From assembly GCA_963828215.1 (NCBI GenBank), contig CAWHFO010000044.1, positions 248,001-312,000 of the forward strand: a stretch of DNA of 64,000 nucleotides. The letters are read 5' to 3'. Below, piece by piece: positions 53,964 through 62,714 of this stretch. Every line of letters begins with the position of its first letter. The first letter of the stretch is position 1. A program made the position numbers and the translations under genes. Below the pieces are notes generated by a model, which did not search any database, was not told where the DNA came from, and worked only from the letters and a program-made list of their open reading frames with translations. The DNA is from CAVTJL01 sp963828215. Its GTDB lineage: Bacteria > Pseudomonadota > Alphaproteobacteria > Geminicoccales > Geminicoccaceae.

Positions 53964-54914
53964 TCAGCCCGCTCGGGTGACGGGCTGGCGCAGCAGCAGC
54001 CGTGCCAGCCCGGTGGCGCTGAGGGCCGCGAGCGGCTTGCCGATGAGGGGGCTCGTGCCGACCGCGGCGATGGCGAGGCCGGCCGCGGCGGCGGCGAGCA
54101 GGCCGCCCAGGCTGCGCGCGAGGTCGAGCCGCGTCACGACCATCCGCCGCGTGCCGAGCAAGGAAAAGTTGGCGGCCATCTGGGTCGAGTCCAGGACGGC
54201 GCCGCCGGCCGGCAGGACGAGGACCGGCTCGGCACGGGCTGCCCGGAGGAGATCCGCGAGCCGGGCCAGATCCTGGCCCTGGAACGGGTTGATCCCGGCG
54301 CTGTCGATCAGCACCCGATCGTCCCCCGTGCAGCGCCCGGCCAGGGTCTGGGGGTCGGCCGCCGCCGCGGGCTCGAGGCCCAGGGGGGCCAGCAGCTGGC
54401 CGAGCTGGGCCCGCGCACCGGCGCGGTCGAGGTCGGTGGTCACGACGGTCACGGCCTCGCCCGCGACCGTGAGGGCGGTCGCGAGCTTGGCGATGGCGGC
54501 CGTCTTGCCTGATCCCGGCGGCCCGACCAGCATGAGCGGCCCGGCCCAGGCGGTGCCGAGCGGCTCCAGATCGAGGTGCCGGGCGAGGCCGCGGGCGAGG
54601 ACCGAGCAGGCGTCGCCGCCGGCGCCCGCCGAGCGGTCGGAGCCGTCGCTCGACGCGGCGGCCAGCGCCTCGGTCAGCGCCGGCGGCACGCCGTGCCCGG
54701 CGAGGCAGGCGGCGATCGCCGCTCTGACCCGGTCGTCCGGCACGGGGGCCAGGAGGCCGTCCAGGTCGTCGTCCGGCGTGTCGACGGCAGCGGTGACGCT
54801 GACGCCGTCGGCCCGCTCCCGGGTCTGGACGATGATCGCGTCGGGGCCCAGGCACTCGCGCATCCTGGCGAGGGCCACCCCGGCCGAGGGAGCGTCGAAC
54901 ACCTGCAGCCGCAC
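53964..54914 (-). CDS. flhF: Flagellar GTPase FlhF (short)
   Basis: 316 residues, shorter than most FlhF. The opening MRLQVFDAPSAGVALARMRECLGPDAIIVQTR is the family N-terminus; the SRP-type GTPase G domain has the P-loop VGPPGSGKT, VVTTDLDRAGA, and a TRLDLARSLGGLL stretch. FlhF sets the place or number of flagella in many bacteria. It lies three bases after flhA, and fliK follows. Confidence 0.9.
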   Translation of the reverse strand: MRLQVFDAPSAGVALARMRECLGPDAIIVQTRERADGVSVTAAVDTPDDDLDGLLAPVPDDRVRAAIAACLAGHGVPPALTEALAAASSDGSDRSAGAGGDACSVLARGLARHLDLEPLGTAWAGPLMLVGPPGSGKTAAIAKLATALTVAGEAVTVVTTDLDRAGARAQLGQLLAPLGLEPAAAADPQTLAGRCTGDDRVLIDSAGINPFQGQDLARLADLLRAARAEPVLVLPAGGAVLDSTQMAANFSLLGTRRMVVTRLDLARSLGGLLAAAAAGLAIAAVGTSPLIGKPLAALSATGLARLLLRQPVTRAG

Positions 54915-54917
54915 GGC

Positions 54918-57008
54918 TCAGACCTGCCCCAGCGTGCGGAGGCGGGCCTTGGGATGGATCTCGTTCTGCGAGAGGACCATGGTGGAAGGCCGGCAGCGCT
55001 CGACGATCGAGCGCACGAAGGGCCGCGTCGCCGGTGCCGTGACCAGGACCGGCAGCTCGCCCCTCACCGCCTGTGCCTCGAAGGCATCGCGGAGGCTCCG
55101 CATGAACTCCTGCAGCCGGCTCGGCTCCATGGCCAGCTGGCGCTCCTCGGCCGGCCCGACCAGCGCGTCCTGGAAGGCCTGCTCCCAGGCCGGCGCCAGG
55201 CCGAGGATCGGGATGTAGCCGGCCGGCGAGGTGGCGCCGTTGCTGAGCTGGCGCGCCAGCCGGGCCCGGACATGCTCGATCACGACGACGATGCTCTGGG
55301 TGCGGCTCACGGCCTCGGCGATCGCCTCGACGATGAGGCCGAGATCGCGGATCGACACCCGCTCGGCGAGCAGGCCCTGGAGCACCCGCTGGATGCCGCC
55401 GGTCGTGATCCGGCCCGGCACGATGTCGGCGATCAGCTTCTGGTAGTCCTCGCCCAGCCCGCGCAGCAGCCGCTGCGTCTCGGCGAAGCTCAGCATCTCC
55501 GGCAGGTTCTCCTTGACCAGCTCGGTGAGCTGGGTGGTCACCACGGTGGCCGGGTCGACCACCGTCAGCCCGCGGAAGCTCGCCTCCTCGGTCAGCGCCT
55601 CGGCCGCCCACTTGGCGGGCAGGCCGAAGGTCGGCTCGACCGTGTCCTCGCCGGGCAGGCCGATCGTCCCGCCCTGCGGGTCCATGAGCAGCACCATGCC
55701 CGGCCGGGCCTCGCCGCGGCCCGCCTCGATCTCCTTGATGCGGATCACGTAGGTCTCGGCCGGAAGCTGGATGTTGTCCTGGATGCGGACCGCGGGCAGG
55801 ACGAAGCCGAGCTCGCCCGCGAGCTGGCGGCGCAGCGCCTTGATCTGGTCGGGCAGGCGGGCGCCCCGACCGTCGCCGATCAGCGACAGGAGGCCGTAGC
55901 CGAGCTCGAGCCGCACCGTGTCGACGGCCGGGACCAGGGCACCGGGCTCCTCGCCGGCCGCGGCCGGGGGCGCCGGCTTGGACGGTGCGGCACCGGCCGC
56001 GGCGGTGCCCCGTCGATAGCCTCGGCGGGCGAGCCAGCCCATGCCGGCCCCGACCGAGAGGAAGGGGAGGGCCGGCAGGCCCGGCAGCAGGGCCAGCGCC
56101 AGCATGGCACCGGCGGTGACGGCCAGGGCCCTCGGATAGGCGCCGAGCTGCCCGAACAGGGCCTTGTCGGCCCGGCCGGTGACGCCGGCCTTGGAGACGA
56201 GGAGGCCGGCCGCCGTCGAGACGATGAGGGCCGGGATCTGCGTGACCAGCCCGTCGCCGACGGTCAGGAGGGTGTAGCTGTGGCCGGCCTGCTCGAGGGA
56301 GACGCCCATCTGCACGACGCCGATGACGAGCCCGCCGACGAGGTTGATGCCGGTGATCAGGAGCCCGGCAATGGCGTCGCCGCGCACGAACTTGGCGGCA
56401 CCGTCCATCGCGCCGAAGAAGGCGCTCTCCTCCTCGAGCTCGCGGCGCCGCGTCCGGGCCGCGGCCTCGTCGATCAGGCCGGCCGAGAGATCGGCGTCGA
56501 TCGCCATCTGCTTGCCCGGCATGGCGTCCAGCGAGAACCGGGCGGCGACCTCGGCGATCCGGCCCGAGCCCTTGGTGATGACGACGAAGTTCACGATCAC
56601 GAGGATCGCGAAGACGATCAGCCCGATGACGAAGTTGCCCTGCATGATGAAGCTGCCGAAGGCCTGGATGACGTGGCCGGCGGCGTCGGTGCCGAGATGG
56701 CCCTGGCTCAGGATGAGGCGGGTCGAGGCCAGGTTGAGCGACAGCCGGAGCATCGTCGCGATCAGCAGCACGGTCGGGAAGACGTTGAAGTCGAGCGGCT
56801 TCTCGATCAGGAGCGCGGTCAGCAGGATCATCACCGAGAAGGTGATGGAGAGGGCGAGCAGGAGGTCGAGGAGCAGGCGGGGCAGCGGCAGGATCAGCAT
56901 CACGAGGATGCCGATGACCCCGAGCGCCAGGAGGATGTCGGTCTGGCGCAGGATCGCCAGCGCGCGCGGCAGCACGCCGGTCGGCAGCGCCAGGGTCGTG
57001 CTCGCCAT
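54918..57008 (-). CDS. flhA: Flagellar export apparatus protein FlhA
   Basis: 696 residues. About eight N-terminal helices with the FHIPEP signature region (FPTVLLIATMLRLSLNLASTRLIL, VIQAFGSFIMQGNFVIGLIVFAILVIVNF), a short FHIPEP loop with GSGRIAEVAARFSLDAMPGKQMAIDADL, and a C-terminal cytoplasmic domain from about residue 350. FlhA is the main substrate-docking component of the flagellar type III gate, partner of FlhB. Confidence 0.97.
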   Translation of the reverse strand: MASTTLALPTGVLPRALAILRQTDILLALGVIGILVMLILPLPRLLLDLLLALSITFSVMILLTALLIEKPLDFNVFPTVLLIATMLRLSLNLASTRLILSQGHLGTDAAGHVIQAFGSFIMQGNFVIGLIVFAILVIVNFVVITKGSGRIAEVAARFSLDAMPGKQMAIDADLSAGLIDEAAARTRRRELEEESAFFGAMDGAAKFVRGDAIAGLLITGINLVGGLVIGVVQMGVSLEQAGHSYTLLTVGDGLVTQIPALIVSTAAGLLVSKAGVTGRADKALFGQLGAYPRALAVTAGAMLALALLPGLPALPFLSVGAGMGWLARRGYRRGTAAAGAAPSKPAPPAAAGEEPGALVPAVDTVRLELGYGLLSLIGDGRGARLPDQIKALRRQLAGELGFVLPAVRIQDNIQLPAETYVIRIKEIEAGRGEARPGMVLLMDPQGGTIGLPGEDTVEPTFGLPAKWAAEALTEEASFRGLTVVDPATVVTTQLTELVKENLPEMLSFAETQRLLRGLGEDYQKLIADIVPGRITTGGIQRVLQGLLAERVSIRDLGLIVEAIAEAVSRTQSIVVVIEHVRARLARQLSNGATSPAGYIPILGLAPAWEQAFQDALVGPAEERQLAMEPSRLQEFMRSLRDAFEAQAVRGELPVLVTAPATRPFVRSIVERCRPSTMVLSQNEIHPKARLRTLGQV

Positions 57009-57028
57009 GGGCGCGGTCTCCGCCGGGC

Positions 57029-58363
57029 TCAGCGGGCGGGCTCGAAGGCCGGCGGCGGCACGGCCGAGCCCTCCTCGCCGTACTGCCGCAGCTTGTTCCT
57101 CAGCGTCCGGATCGAGATGCCGAGCACGGTCGCCGCATGGGTCCGGTTGCCGTGCGTATGGCGGACCGTGTCGAGGATGAGGTCGCGCTCGACCTCGGCG
57201 ACGGTGCGGCCGACGGGCGCCGGCCGGACCCGGGCCGCGGCGTCCGGCGTCGCGGCAGGGCGGCCGGCGCCCTGGAGCAGGATCGCCTCGGGGCCGATCT
57301 CGTCACCGGTCGCCATCAGCACGGCACGGTGCATGCAATTGTCGAGCTCGCGCACATTGCCCTTCCAGCCGTGACCGAGCAGGAGCCTCAGCGACGCCTC
57401 GGCGAGGGGCCGGTCCGGCAGGCCGTTGGCCAGGGCGTGGCGGCTGGCGCAGTGGCGGGCCAGGACCGGGATGTCGCGCGGCCGGTCGCGCAGCGGCGGC
57501 AGATGGAGATTGAGGACATTCAGGCGGAAGAGGAGATCCTCGCGGACCACGCCCTCGGCCACCGCCTTCTCGAGGTCGCGGTTGCTGGTCGCGATCAGCC
57601 GGATGTCGATCCTGACCGGGCGGCCGCCGCCGACCCGGTCGATCTCGCGCTCCTGGATGGCGCGCAGCAGCTTGGCCTGCAGGCGGGGCTCCATCTCCGT
57701 CACCTCGTCGAGCAGCAGCGTTCCGCCCTCGGCCTCCTCGAACTTGCCGACCCGCCGTGCGATGGCGCCCGTGAAGGCGCCCTTCTCGTGGCCGAAAAGC
57801 TCGGACTCGAGCAGGGTCTCGGGAATGGCGGCGCAGTTGAGCGAGACGAACGGCCCGGCCGCGCGCCGGCTGTGGCGGTGGACCCAGCGGGCGATCATCT
57901 CCTTGCCGGTGCCGCTCTCGCCGGTGATCAGCACGCTGGCATCCGCCGGCGCGAACTGGCCGGCGAGGCGCAGCACGTCCAGCATCGCCGGATCGGCAGA
58001 GACCAGCTCGGCCGCCTCCTCGGCCACGCTCTCGAGGATCGCCGCGATCGTCTGGGGATCGGGCGGCAGCGGCAGGAACTCGCGGGCCCCGGCCCGGATC
58101 GCCGCCGCGGCGACCGCCGGTGCCGTGTCGACGCCGTAGACCACGACCGGGAGATGGATGCGCTCGGCGAGCAGCGTCCGGATCGCCCCGGCCGTGTCGA
58201 GGGCCGCGTCGAGGAGCAGCAGGTCGGCACCCCGGCCTTCCCGGAGGTCGTCCAGCGCCGCCTCGAGGGCGCGGTGGTGGCGGACCAGGGCGCCCCGGCC
58301 GGCGGCGATCCGGCTGGCCTCCGCCACCTCCCGCGCATGGTCGCCGACAATGAGAAGCCGCAT
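57029..58363 (-). CDS. flbD: Sigma-54-dependent flagellar regulator, FlbD type
   Basis: 444 residues. Receiver-like domain 1-115: the aspartate is present (LLLLD52) but the acidic pair is G-D-H and the conserved lysine is replaced (FLPLPPD), so normal phosphorylation is doubtful. AAA+ domain 120-345: Walker A GESGTGKE at 148-155, the sigma-54 contact loop GAFTGA at 195-200, Walker B GGTLLLDE at 213-220. C-terminal Fis-type HTH (THAATVLGISIRTLRNKL). In Caulobacter FlbD, regulated by FliX, activates late flagellar genes. It sits between fliN and flhA, as in that order. Confidence 0.92.
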   Translation of the reverse strand: MRLLIVGDHAREVAEASRIAAGRGALVRHHRALEAALDDLREGRGADLLLLDAALDTAGAIRTLLAERIHLPVVVYGVDTAPAVAAAAIRAGAREFLPLPPDPQTIAAILESVAEEAAELVSADPAMLDVLRLAGQFAPADASVLITGESGTGKEMIARWVHRHSRRAAGPFVSLNCAAIPETLLESELFGHEKGAFTGAIARRVGKFEEAEGGTLLLDEVTEMEPRLQAKLLRAIQEREIDRVGGGRPVRIDIRLIATSNRDLEKAVAEGVVREDLLFRLNVLNLHLPPLRDRPRDIPVLARHCASRHALANGLPDRPLAEASLRLLLGHGWKGNVRELDNCMHRAVLMATGDEIGPEAILLQGAGRPAATPDAAARVRPAPVGRTVAEVERDLILDTVRHTHGNRTHAATVLGISIRTLRNKLRQYGEEGSAVPPPAFEPAR

Positions 58364-58422
58364 GCCCGCTCACCCCTTCCGATCGCGTCCGCACCCGGCC
58401 CGGCCGGGCCCGTGCCGCGGCC

Positions 58423-58758
58423 TCACGGCGCGCTCCTGACGATCTCGGTCATGGTGATGCCGAGGCGGTCGTCCAGGATCAGCACCTCGCCGCGCGCGAC
58501 GAGCCGGTCGTTGACATAGACCTCGACCGGCTCGCCGACCTTGCGGTCGAGCTCGAGCACCGCCCCCCGGCCGAGCCGCAGGAGCTGGCTCACCGGCATC
58601 GAGGTGCGGCCGAGCACCGCCGAGAGCTGCACCGGAACGTCGTAGACGGCGCTCAGCCGGTCGGCCGGCGGCGCCACGGCGGCGGCCGGCCGCCGCTCCT
58701 CGGCCGCGCCGGGCGCGTCCTCGCCGAAGCTCTCGAGATCCATGCTGGCCCCGCTCAT
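58423..58758 (-). CDS. fliN: Flagellar motor switch protein FliN
   Basis: 111 residues from the ATG at 58758, which overlaps the fliH stop (ATGA). The C-terminal SpoA domain is clear: VPVQLSAVLGRTSMPVSQLLRLGRGAVLELDRKVGEPVEVYVNDRLVARGEV. FliN forms the base of the C ring and binds FliH during export. N-terminal 35 residues are a Pro/Ala linker. Confidence 0.95.
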   Translation of the reverse strand: MSGASMDLESFGEDAPGAAEERRPAAAVAPPADRLSAVYDVPVQLSAVLGRTSMPVSQLLRLGRGAVLELDRKVGEPVEVYVNDRLVARGEVLILDDRLGITMTEIVRSAP

Positions 58759-59483
58759 CCCTCGATCTCCCCCGCCATCGGGCCGTCGCGCTCCGTGCCC
58801 GGCGCCTCTCCACCAAGTCCCATCGTCTCCGCCAGCCGCTCGAGCCAGCCGCCGATGTCGCGCTCGGCCCAGGCCTCGCCCCAGAGGACGCGCACGCTTC
58901 CTCCGGCGAGGCCGGGATCGGCCCGGCAGACGAGCTCGCCCTCGAAGCCGGCGGCGGCGGCGAGCGCCGGCAGCCGAGCCGCCATCCGGCCCGTGTCCGC
59001 GGGCGCCAGGAAGACCTCGAGGCGACCGTGCCCCTCGATCCGCCCGAGCGCGCTCCGGACCAGCGCCTCGATCTCCAGGTCGAGCTCGGGCCGCGGCTGG
59101 CCGAGGCAACGGCGGACCACCGCCAAGGCCAGGCTCCGCGCCGTCCGGTCGACCAGCGCCAGCCTTTCGGCACGCTCGCCGACGAGCGCCTCGAGCGCCG
59201 AGCCCAGGGCACGCTGCAGCTCCATCTCGGCTTCGGCGGTGGCCGAGGCGGCCTGCCGGTCGGCATCGGCCGCGACGCGGCGCTCGACGGCGGCGCAGGC
59301 CCGTGCCAGGTCCGCCTCGTCGAAGCGGAGCCCGCTCCCGGAAGAACCCACCGGTGCCGCAGCCCGGCTCGGCTGGCGCTCGAGGGCGAGATCGACGAGC
59401 TGGAGCCGGCGCCTGTCGGCCCCGGATCGACGCTCGGCCCTCGGGGCCGGGAACGCCTCGAAGCGGCCGGCATCAGGCGACAA
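58755..59483 (-). CDS. fliH: Flagellar assembly protein FliH
   Basis: 242 residues, weakly conserved as usual for FliH. Long Ala/Glu/Arg-rich helix about 55-130, then a C-terminal domain (RTARSLALAVVRRCLG, LVRSALGRIEGHGRLEVFLAPADTGRM) resembling the FliH/V-ATPase E stator fold. A TTG start is used, overlapping the fliG end by 11 bases. FliH brings the ATPase FliI to the export gate; fliI itself is not in the window. Identity rests partly on its place between fliG and fliN. Confidence 0.82.
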   Translation of the reverse strand: MSPDAGRFEAFPAPRAERRSGADRRRLQLVDLALERQPSRAAAPVGSSGSGLRFDEADLARACAAVERRVAADADRQAASATAEAEMELQRALGSALEALVGERAERLALVDRTARSLALAVVRRCLGQPRPELDLEIEALVRSALGRIEGHGRLEVFLAPADTGRMAARLPALAAAAGFEGELVCRADPGLAGGSVRVLWGEAWAERDIGGWLERLAETMGLGGEAPGTERDGPMAGEIEG

Positions 59484-60486
59484 GCTCGTCCTCCCCGGCG
59501 CCGGAGAGAGCGATCTCGCCCGACGCGGCCAGCTCCTTGGCCGTGTTGACGAGGAGCCGCTGCGCCTCCTCGACGGCGCTCAGGCGGACCGGGCCCATGG
59601 CCCCGAGCTCCTCCCGGAGAATCTTGGCCGCCCGCTCCGACATGTTGGCGAAGAACAGGTCCTTGAGCTTCTCGCCGGCGCCCTTCAGCGCCAGGGCCAC
59701 GGGGCCGTTGCCGGCGGTCCGGAGGAGCGCCTGGACGGCGGCACCATCGAGGCGGGCGAGGTCGTCGAAGGTGAACATGAGCGAGCGGACCCGCTCGGTC
59801 GCCGCCTGCGACCGCCCCTCGAGGCCCTGGAACAAGCGGGCCTCGGTGGCGCGGTCGAGAAAGCTCAGCACCTCGGCCACAGCCTTGTCGTTGTGGGTGC
59901 CGTCCGCCCCGCCCAGGCCCTGGGCCAGCTCCGCCGCGAGGGCGCGCTCGACCTCGGCCAGCACCTCCGTCCGGACCGGGTCCGTTCGCAGCATGCGCGT
60001 CACCACCTCGACGGCCAGGGCCTCGTCGAGGCGGGCCAGGACGCGCGCGGCTCGGGCGGGCTCGAGGCGGGCCAGGACGATGGCCGCGGTCTGGGGATGC
60101 TCCCGGCCCAGAAAGGCGGCGAGCGCCCTGGGCTCGGCGCCGCCCAGCCGCTCCCAGACCGACTGCCCGGCCGGGCCATGGATCGCCTCCATGATGCCCG
60201 CGGCCCGCTCGCCGTCGAGCGCCTTCTGGAGCAGCCTCTCGACCGCGGCGGGGCCTCCCGCGACCTCGCCGGCGTCGCCCAGCCGCTGGCCGAACTCACC
60301 GAGCAGCCGCTCCACGACGGCACCCTCGATCTCGCCCAGCCCGGCCATCGTCCGCGACACCTCCGTCACCTCCTCGAGGTCGAGCATCCGGACCAGCTTG
60401 GCGGCCTGCTCCTCGCCCACGGCGAGCAGCAGGATCGCCGCCTTCTCGGCGCCGGTCAGCGCCCCGTAGCGGGCCGCGGCGCTCAC
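59473..60486 (-). CDS. fliG: Flagellar motor switch protein FliG
   Basis: 337 residues. N-domain with LTGAEKAAILLLAVGEEQAAKLVRMLD, middle domain with the EHPQTAAIVLARLEP (EHPQ) motif, and the C-domain with LMFTFDDLARLDGAAVQALLR and the charged torque helix. FliG links the MS ring (FliF) to the rotor and stator. Its ATG overlaps the fliF stop (ATGA). Confidence 0.97.
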   Translation of the reverse strand: MSAAARYGALTGAEKAAILLLAVGEEQAAKLVRMLDLEEVTEVSRTMAGLGEIEGAVVERLLGEFGQRLGDAGEVAGGPAAVERLLQKALDGERAAGIMEAIHGPAGQSVWERLGGAEPRALAAFLGREHPQTAAIVLARLEPARAARVLARLDEALAVEVVTRMLRTDPVRTEVLAEVERALAAELAQGLGGADGTHNDKAVAEVLSFLDRATEARLFQGLEGRSQAATERVRSLMFTFDDLARLDGAAVQALLRTAGNGPVALALKGAGEKLKDLFFANMSERAAKILREELGAMGPVRLSAVEEAQRLLVNTAKELAASGEIALSGAGEDELVA

Positions 60487-62183
60487 GCGGCACCCCGGCT
60501 CTCGCCGAGCCAGCCGCGAACGACCCGTGCCGCGTCGGCCGGGCGGGCCTCGATCAAGGCCGCGGCGTCGGGATGGGCGCGGCTCGGCGACTGGCCGCCC
60601 TCGGCCGAAGGCGGCGCGATCGCCGCCGGGCCCGGGCGCGCCGGGGCCGCGAGGCCGGCGTCGGCCCGTGACGGCTCGAGCCGCGGCGGGCTCGCGACAG
60701 CGGAGTCGATGGCCGGCCCCGGCAGAGGTGCTGCGAAGATGCGGCGCAGCAGCGGGCGGACGCCGAGGAGCAGGACGAGGATGGTGAGCACGGCCAGTGT
60801 CGCCAGCTCCCCGATCCGGCGGTAGTCCTCATGGGTGAGATCGAGGAGGCCCGGCTGCGCCTCGGCCGCCGGCGCGATCCGGGCGAAGGGCCTGGAGACC
60901 AGCTCGACGACATCGCCGCGGCTGTCCTCGATGCCGGCCGCGGTGCGCACCAGCGCCTTCAGCTGGGTCAGCTCCTCCGGGCTGCGGTCGGCATAGGTCC
61001 GGGTGCCGTCGGGTGCCGTCGTGTAGACCCCGTCGACCTGGACCGCGACCGACAGGCGGCGGATCGCCGGGCCGCGGCGAGCCTGGCTGCGCAGCGTCTT
61101 CGAGACCTCGAAGTTGGTGGTCTCCTCGGTGCGGCTGGTCTTCTCGCCCGAGCCCGTGGCGGTCGCGGCGGTGGTATTGCCGGTCGGCAGATTGTTGGCG
61201 ACCGAGACACCGGCGTCGGGGCGGCTGTCCCGGCGGTCCGTGGTCTCCTCGACGGTCTGGGTGCTGCGGGCCGCCCGGGCCTCGGGGTCGTAGGTCTCGA
61301 CGCTCGTGGACTGGGCGTCGAAGTCGAGGTCGGCGGTGACGACCGCCTCGACCTCGCCGGCGCCCACCGTGCGCTCCAGGAGCTGGACGATCTTGGCGCG
61401 CAGCCCGTCCTCGAAGGCGGCGCGTCGGGCCTCGAGCTCGTCGTCGCCCGGGCCGTCGTCGGACCCCTCCGAGCCGCGTGCGAGCAGCTCGCCCCGGTCG
61501 TCGACGACGGTCACGCGATCCGGCCCGAGTCCGGGCACCGCGGCCGCGACGAGATTGCGGATCGCCTCGACCTGCCGGGGCTCGAGGCGGGTCCCGGCGC
61601 GCAGGCCGATGACGACGGAGGCGCTCGGCTGGTCCTGGGTCCGCTCGAACAGCTTTCTCCGGGGCAGGACGACCAGGACGCGCGCGTCCCGGATCGAGCG
61701 CAGCGAGGCGATGGTCCGCGCCAGCTCGCCCTCGAGCGCGCGCTTGAGGTTGACGTCGGTCAGCGCATCGCTGGTGCCGAGCCCGCCCGTGCGGTCCAGC
61801 AGCTCGTAGCCGACCGAGCCGCCGCTCGGCAGACCGTCGGCGGCGAGGTCCATGCGCAGCTCGAGCGCCCGCGTCTCCGGCACCATGAGCGCCGTTCCGT
61901 CGGCGCCCAGACGATAGGGCACGCCCAGCGCCTCGAGCTGCTTGACGATCTCGCGGGCGTCGCCGGGCTGGAGCTCGCCGTAGAGCAGGGTATAGGCGGG
62001 CTCGATGGTCCGGGTGATGACGAAGGCGAAAAAGCCGAGCAGGGCCAGGGCGACGGTGCCCAGCGCCACGATGCGGCCGGGTCCGAGCGCCCGCAGCGCC
62101 AGAAGCGCCCGCGCCGCCGGGCGGCCGGGGTCGATGCCCCCGGCGGGCCCGGTCGCCTCGACGGTTTGCAGCTCGCTGGCCAT
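60483..62183 (-). CDS. fliF: Flagellar MS-ring protein FliF
   Basis: 566 residues from the ATG at 62183 with GGAGG upstream. N-terminal helix 40-60, the lipoprotein-like YscJ/FliF domain (YTLLYGELQPGDAREIVKQLEALGVPYRL, ALEGELARTIASLRSIRDARVLVVLP), the Arg/Thr/Ser-rich loop (about 300-380), second helix about 460-480 and a C-terminal tail that binds FliG (ALIEARPADAARVVRGWL). Start of the minus-strand run fliF-fliG-fliH-fliN. Confidence 0.97.
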   Translation of the reverse strand: MASELQTVEATGPAGGIDPGRPAARALLALRALGPGRIVALGTVALALLGFFAFVITRTIEPAYTLLYGELQPGDAREIVKQLEALGVPYRLGADGTALMVPETRALELRMDLAADGLPSGGSVGYELLDRTGGLGTSDALTDVNLKRALEGELARTIASLRSIRDARVLVVLPRRKLFERTQDQPSASVVIGLRAGTRLEPRQVEAIRNLVAAAVPGLGPDRVTVVDDRGELLARGSEGSDDGPGDDELEARRAAFEDGLRAKIVQLLERTVGAGEVEAVVTADLDFDAQSTSVETYDPEARAARSTQTVEETTDRRDSRPDAGVSVANNLPTGNTTAATATGSGEKTSRTEETTNFEVSKTLRSQARRGPAIRRLSVAVQVDGVYTTAPDGTRTYADRSPEELTQLKALVRTAAGIEDSRGDVVELVSRPFARIAPAAEAQPGLLDLTHEDYRRIGELATLAVLTILVLLLGVRPLLRRIFAAPLPGPAIDSAVASPPRLEPSRADAGLAAPARPGPAAIAPPSAEGGQSPSRAHPDAAALIEARPADAARVVRGWLGESRGAA

Positions 62184-62258
62184 GGCCCTCCACACCTCCG
62201 CCGCGACGCTCCCATCGCGACGCGGCTGAAGGCTAGCCGGGGCATGCTGAACGGGCGG

Positions 62259-62585
62259 TTAACGGGTCGCTGCCGCCGCGCCCGGCTGGTCCGGCCGGGG
62301 GGCGCCGTCCTGGGCGCGGAAGTGCTGCAGCCGCGTCACGCGGAGGCCGCTCAGCCCGTGGCGGTCGATGAGGCGTTCCCAGGAGGCGAACTCCTCGGCC
62401 GAGACGCCGTAGCGCCGGCAGGCCTCCTCCTGGGTCAGCAGCCCTGCGCGCACGGCGGTGACGACCTCGGCCTTGCGCCTGGCGACCCAGCGGCGCGTCT
62501 GGGGCGCCGGCAGGCCCTGCAGCGTCAGCGGCGCGCCGCTCGGCCCGACGATCGGGGCGGGTCGAGCATTCGAAGGTTCCGACAT
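62259..62585 (-). CDS. sciP: CtrA inhibitor SciP (DUF1153)
   Basis: 108 residues from the ATG at 62585, which has AGGAG seven bases upstream; the ATG two codons earlier would abut that site. The family core is IVGPSGAPLTLQGLPAPQTRRWVARRKAEVVTAVRAGLLTQEEACRRYGVSAEEFASWERLIDRHG, a helix-turn-helix protein. In Caulobacter SciP binds DNA and CtrA to block transcription of CtrA-activated genes, flagellar ones among them. Between flgE and fliF, it ties this cluster to the cell-cycle network. A CtrA-like box lies in the leader. Confidence 0.92.
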   Translation of the reverse strand: MSEPSNARPAPIVGPSGAPLTLQGLPAPQTRRWVARRKAEVVTAVRAGLLTQEEACRRYGVSAEEFASWERLIDRHGLSGLRVTRLQHFRAQDGAPRPDQPGAAAATR

Positions 62586-62658
62586 GGGCATCTCCTGCGA
62601 CCGGTGACGGCTTCGATTGGATGTCCGCCTCATTTCGTCCGTTTTATTGCATGGGCAT

Positions 62659-62673
62659 TTAAGGCACTTCTAA
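62659..62673. promoter_or_regulatory. Candidate CtrA binding site
   Basis: TTAA, seven bases, then CTAA (on the minus strand TTAG-N7-TTAA) matches the TTAA-N7-TTAA consensus with one mismatch. It lies 74 bases upstream of the sciP start in a locally AT-rich 80-base gap between flgE and sciP, where promoters are expected. Confidence 0.5.
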
Positions 62674-62714
62674 GTTTTATTGTAAATGGCCGTTAGCCAT
62701 GTCGGCCGGGCCGC

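Noticed and set aside
54576..57374. A 932-codon open frame on the plus strand opposite flhF and flhA
   Set aside because: Asp/Gly/His/Leu-rich shadow of two certain flagellar genes.
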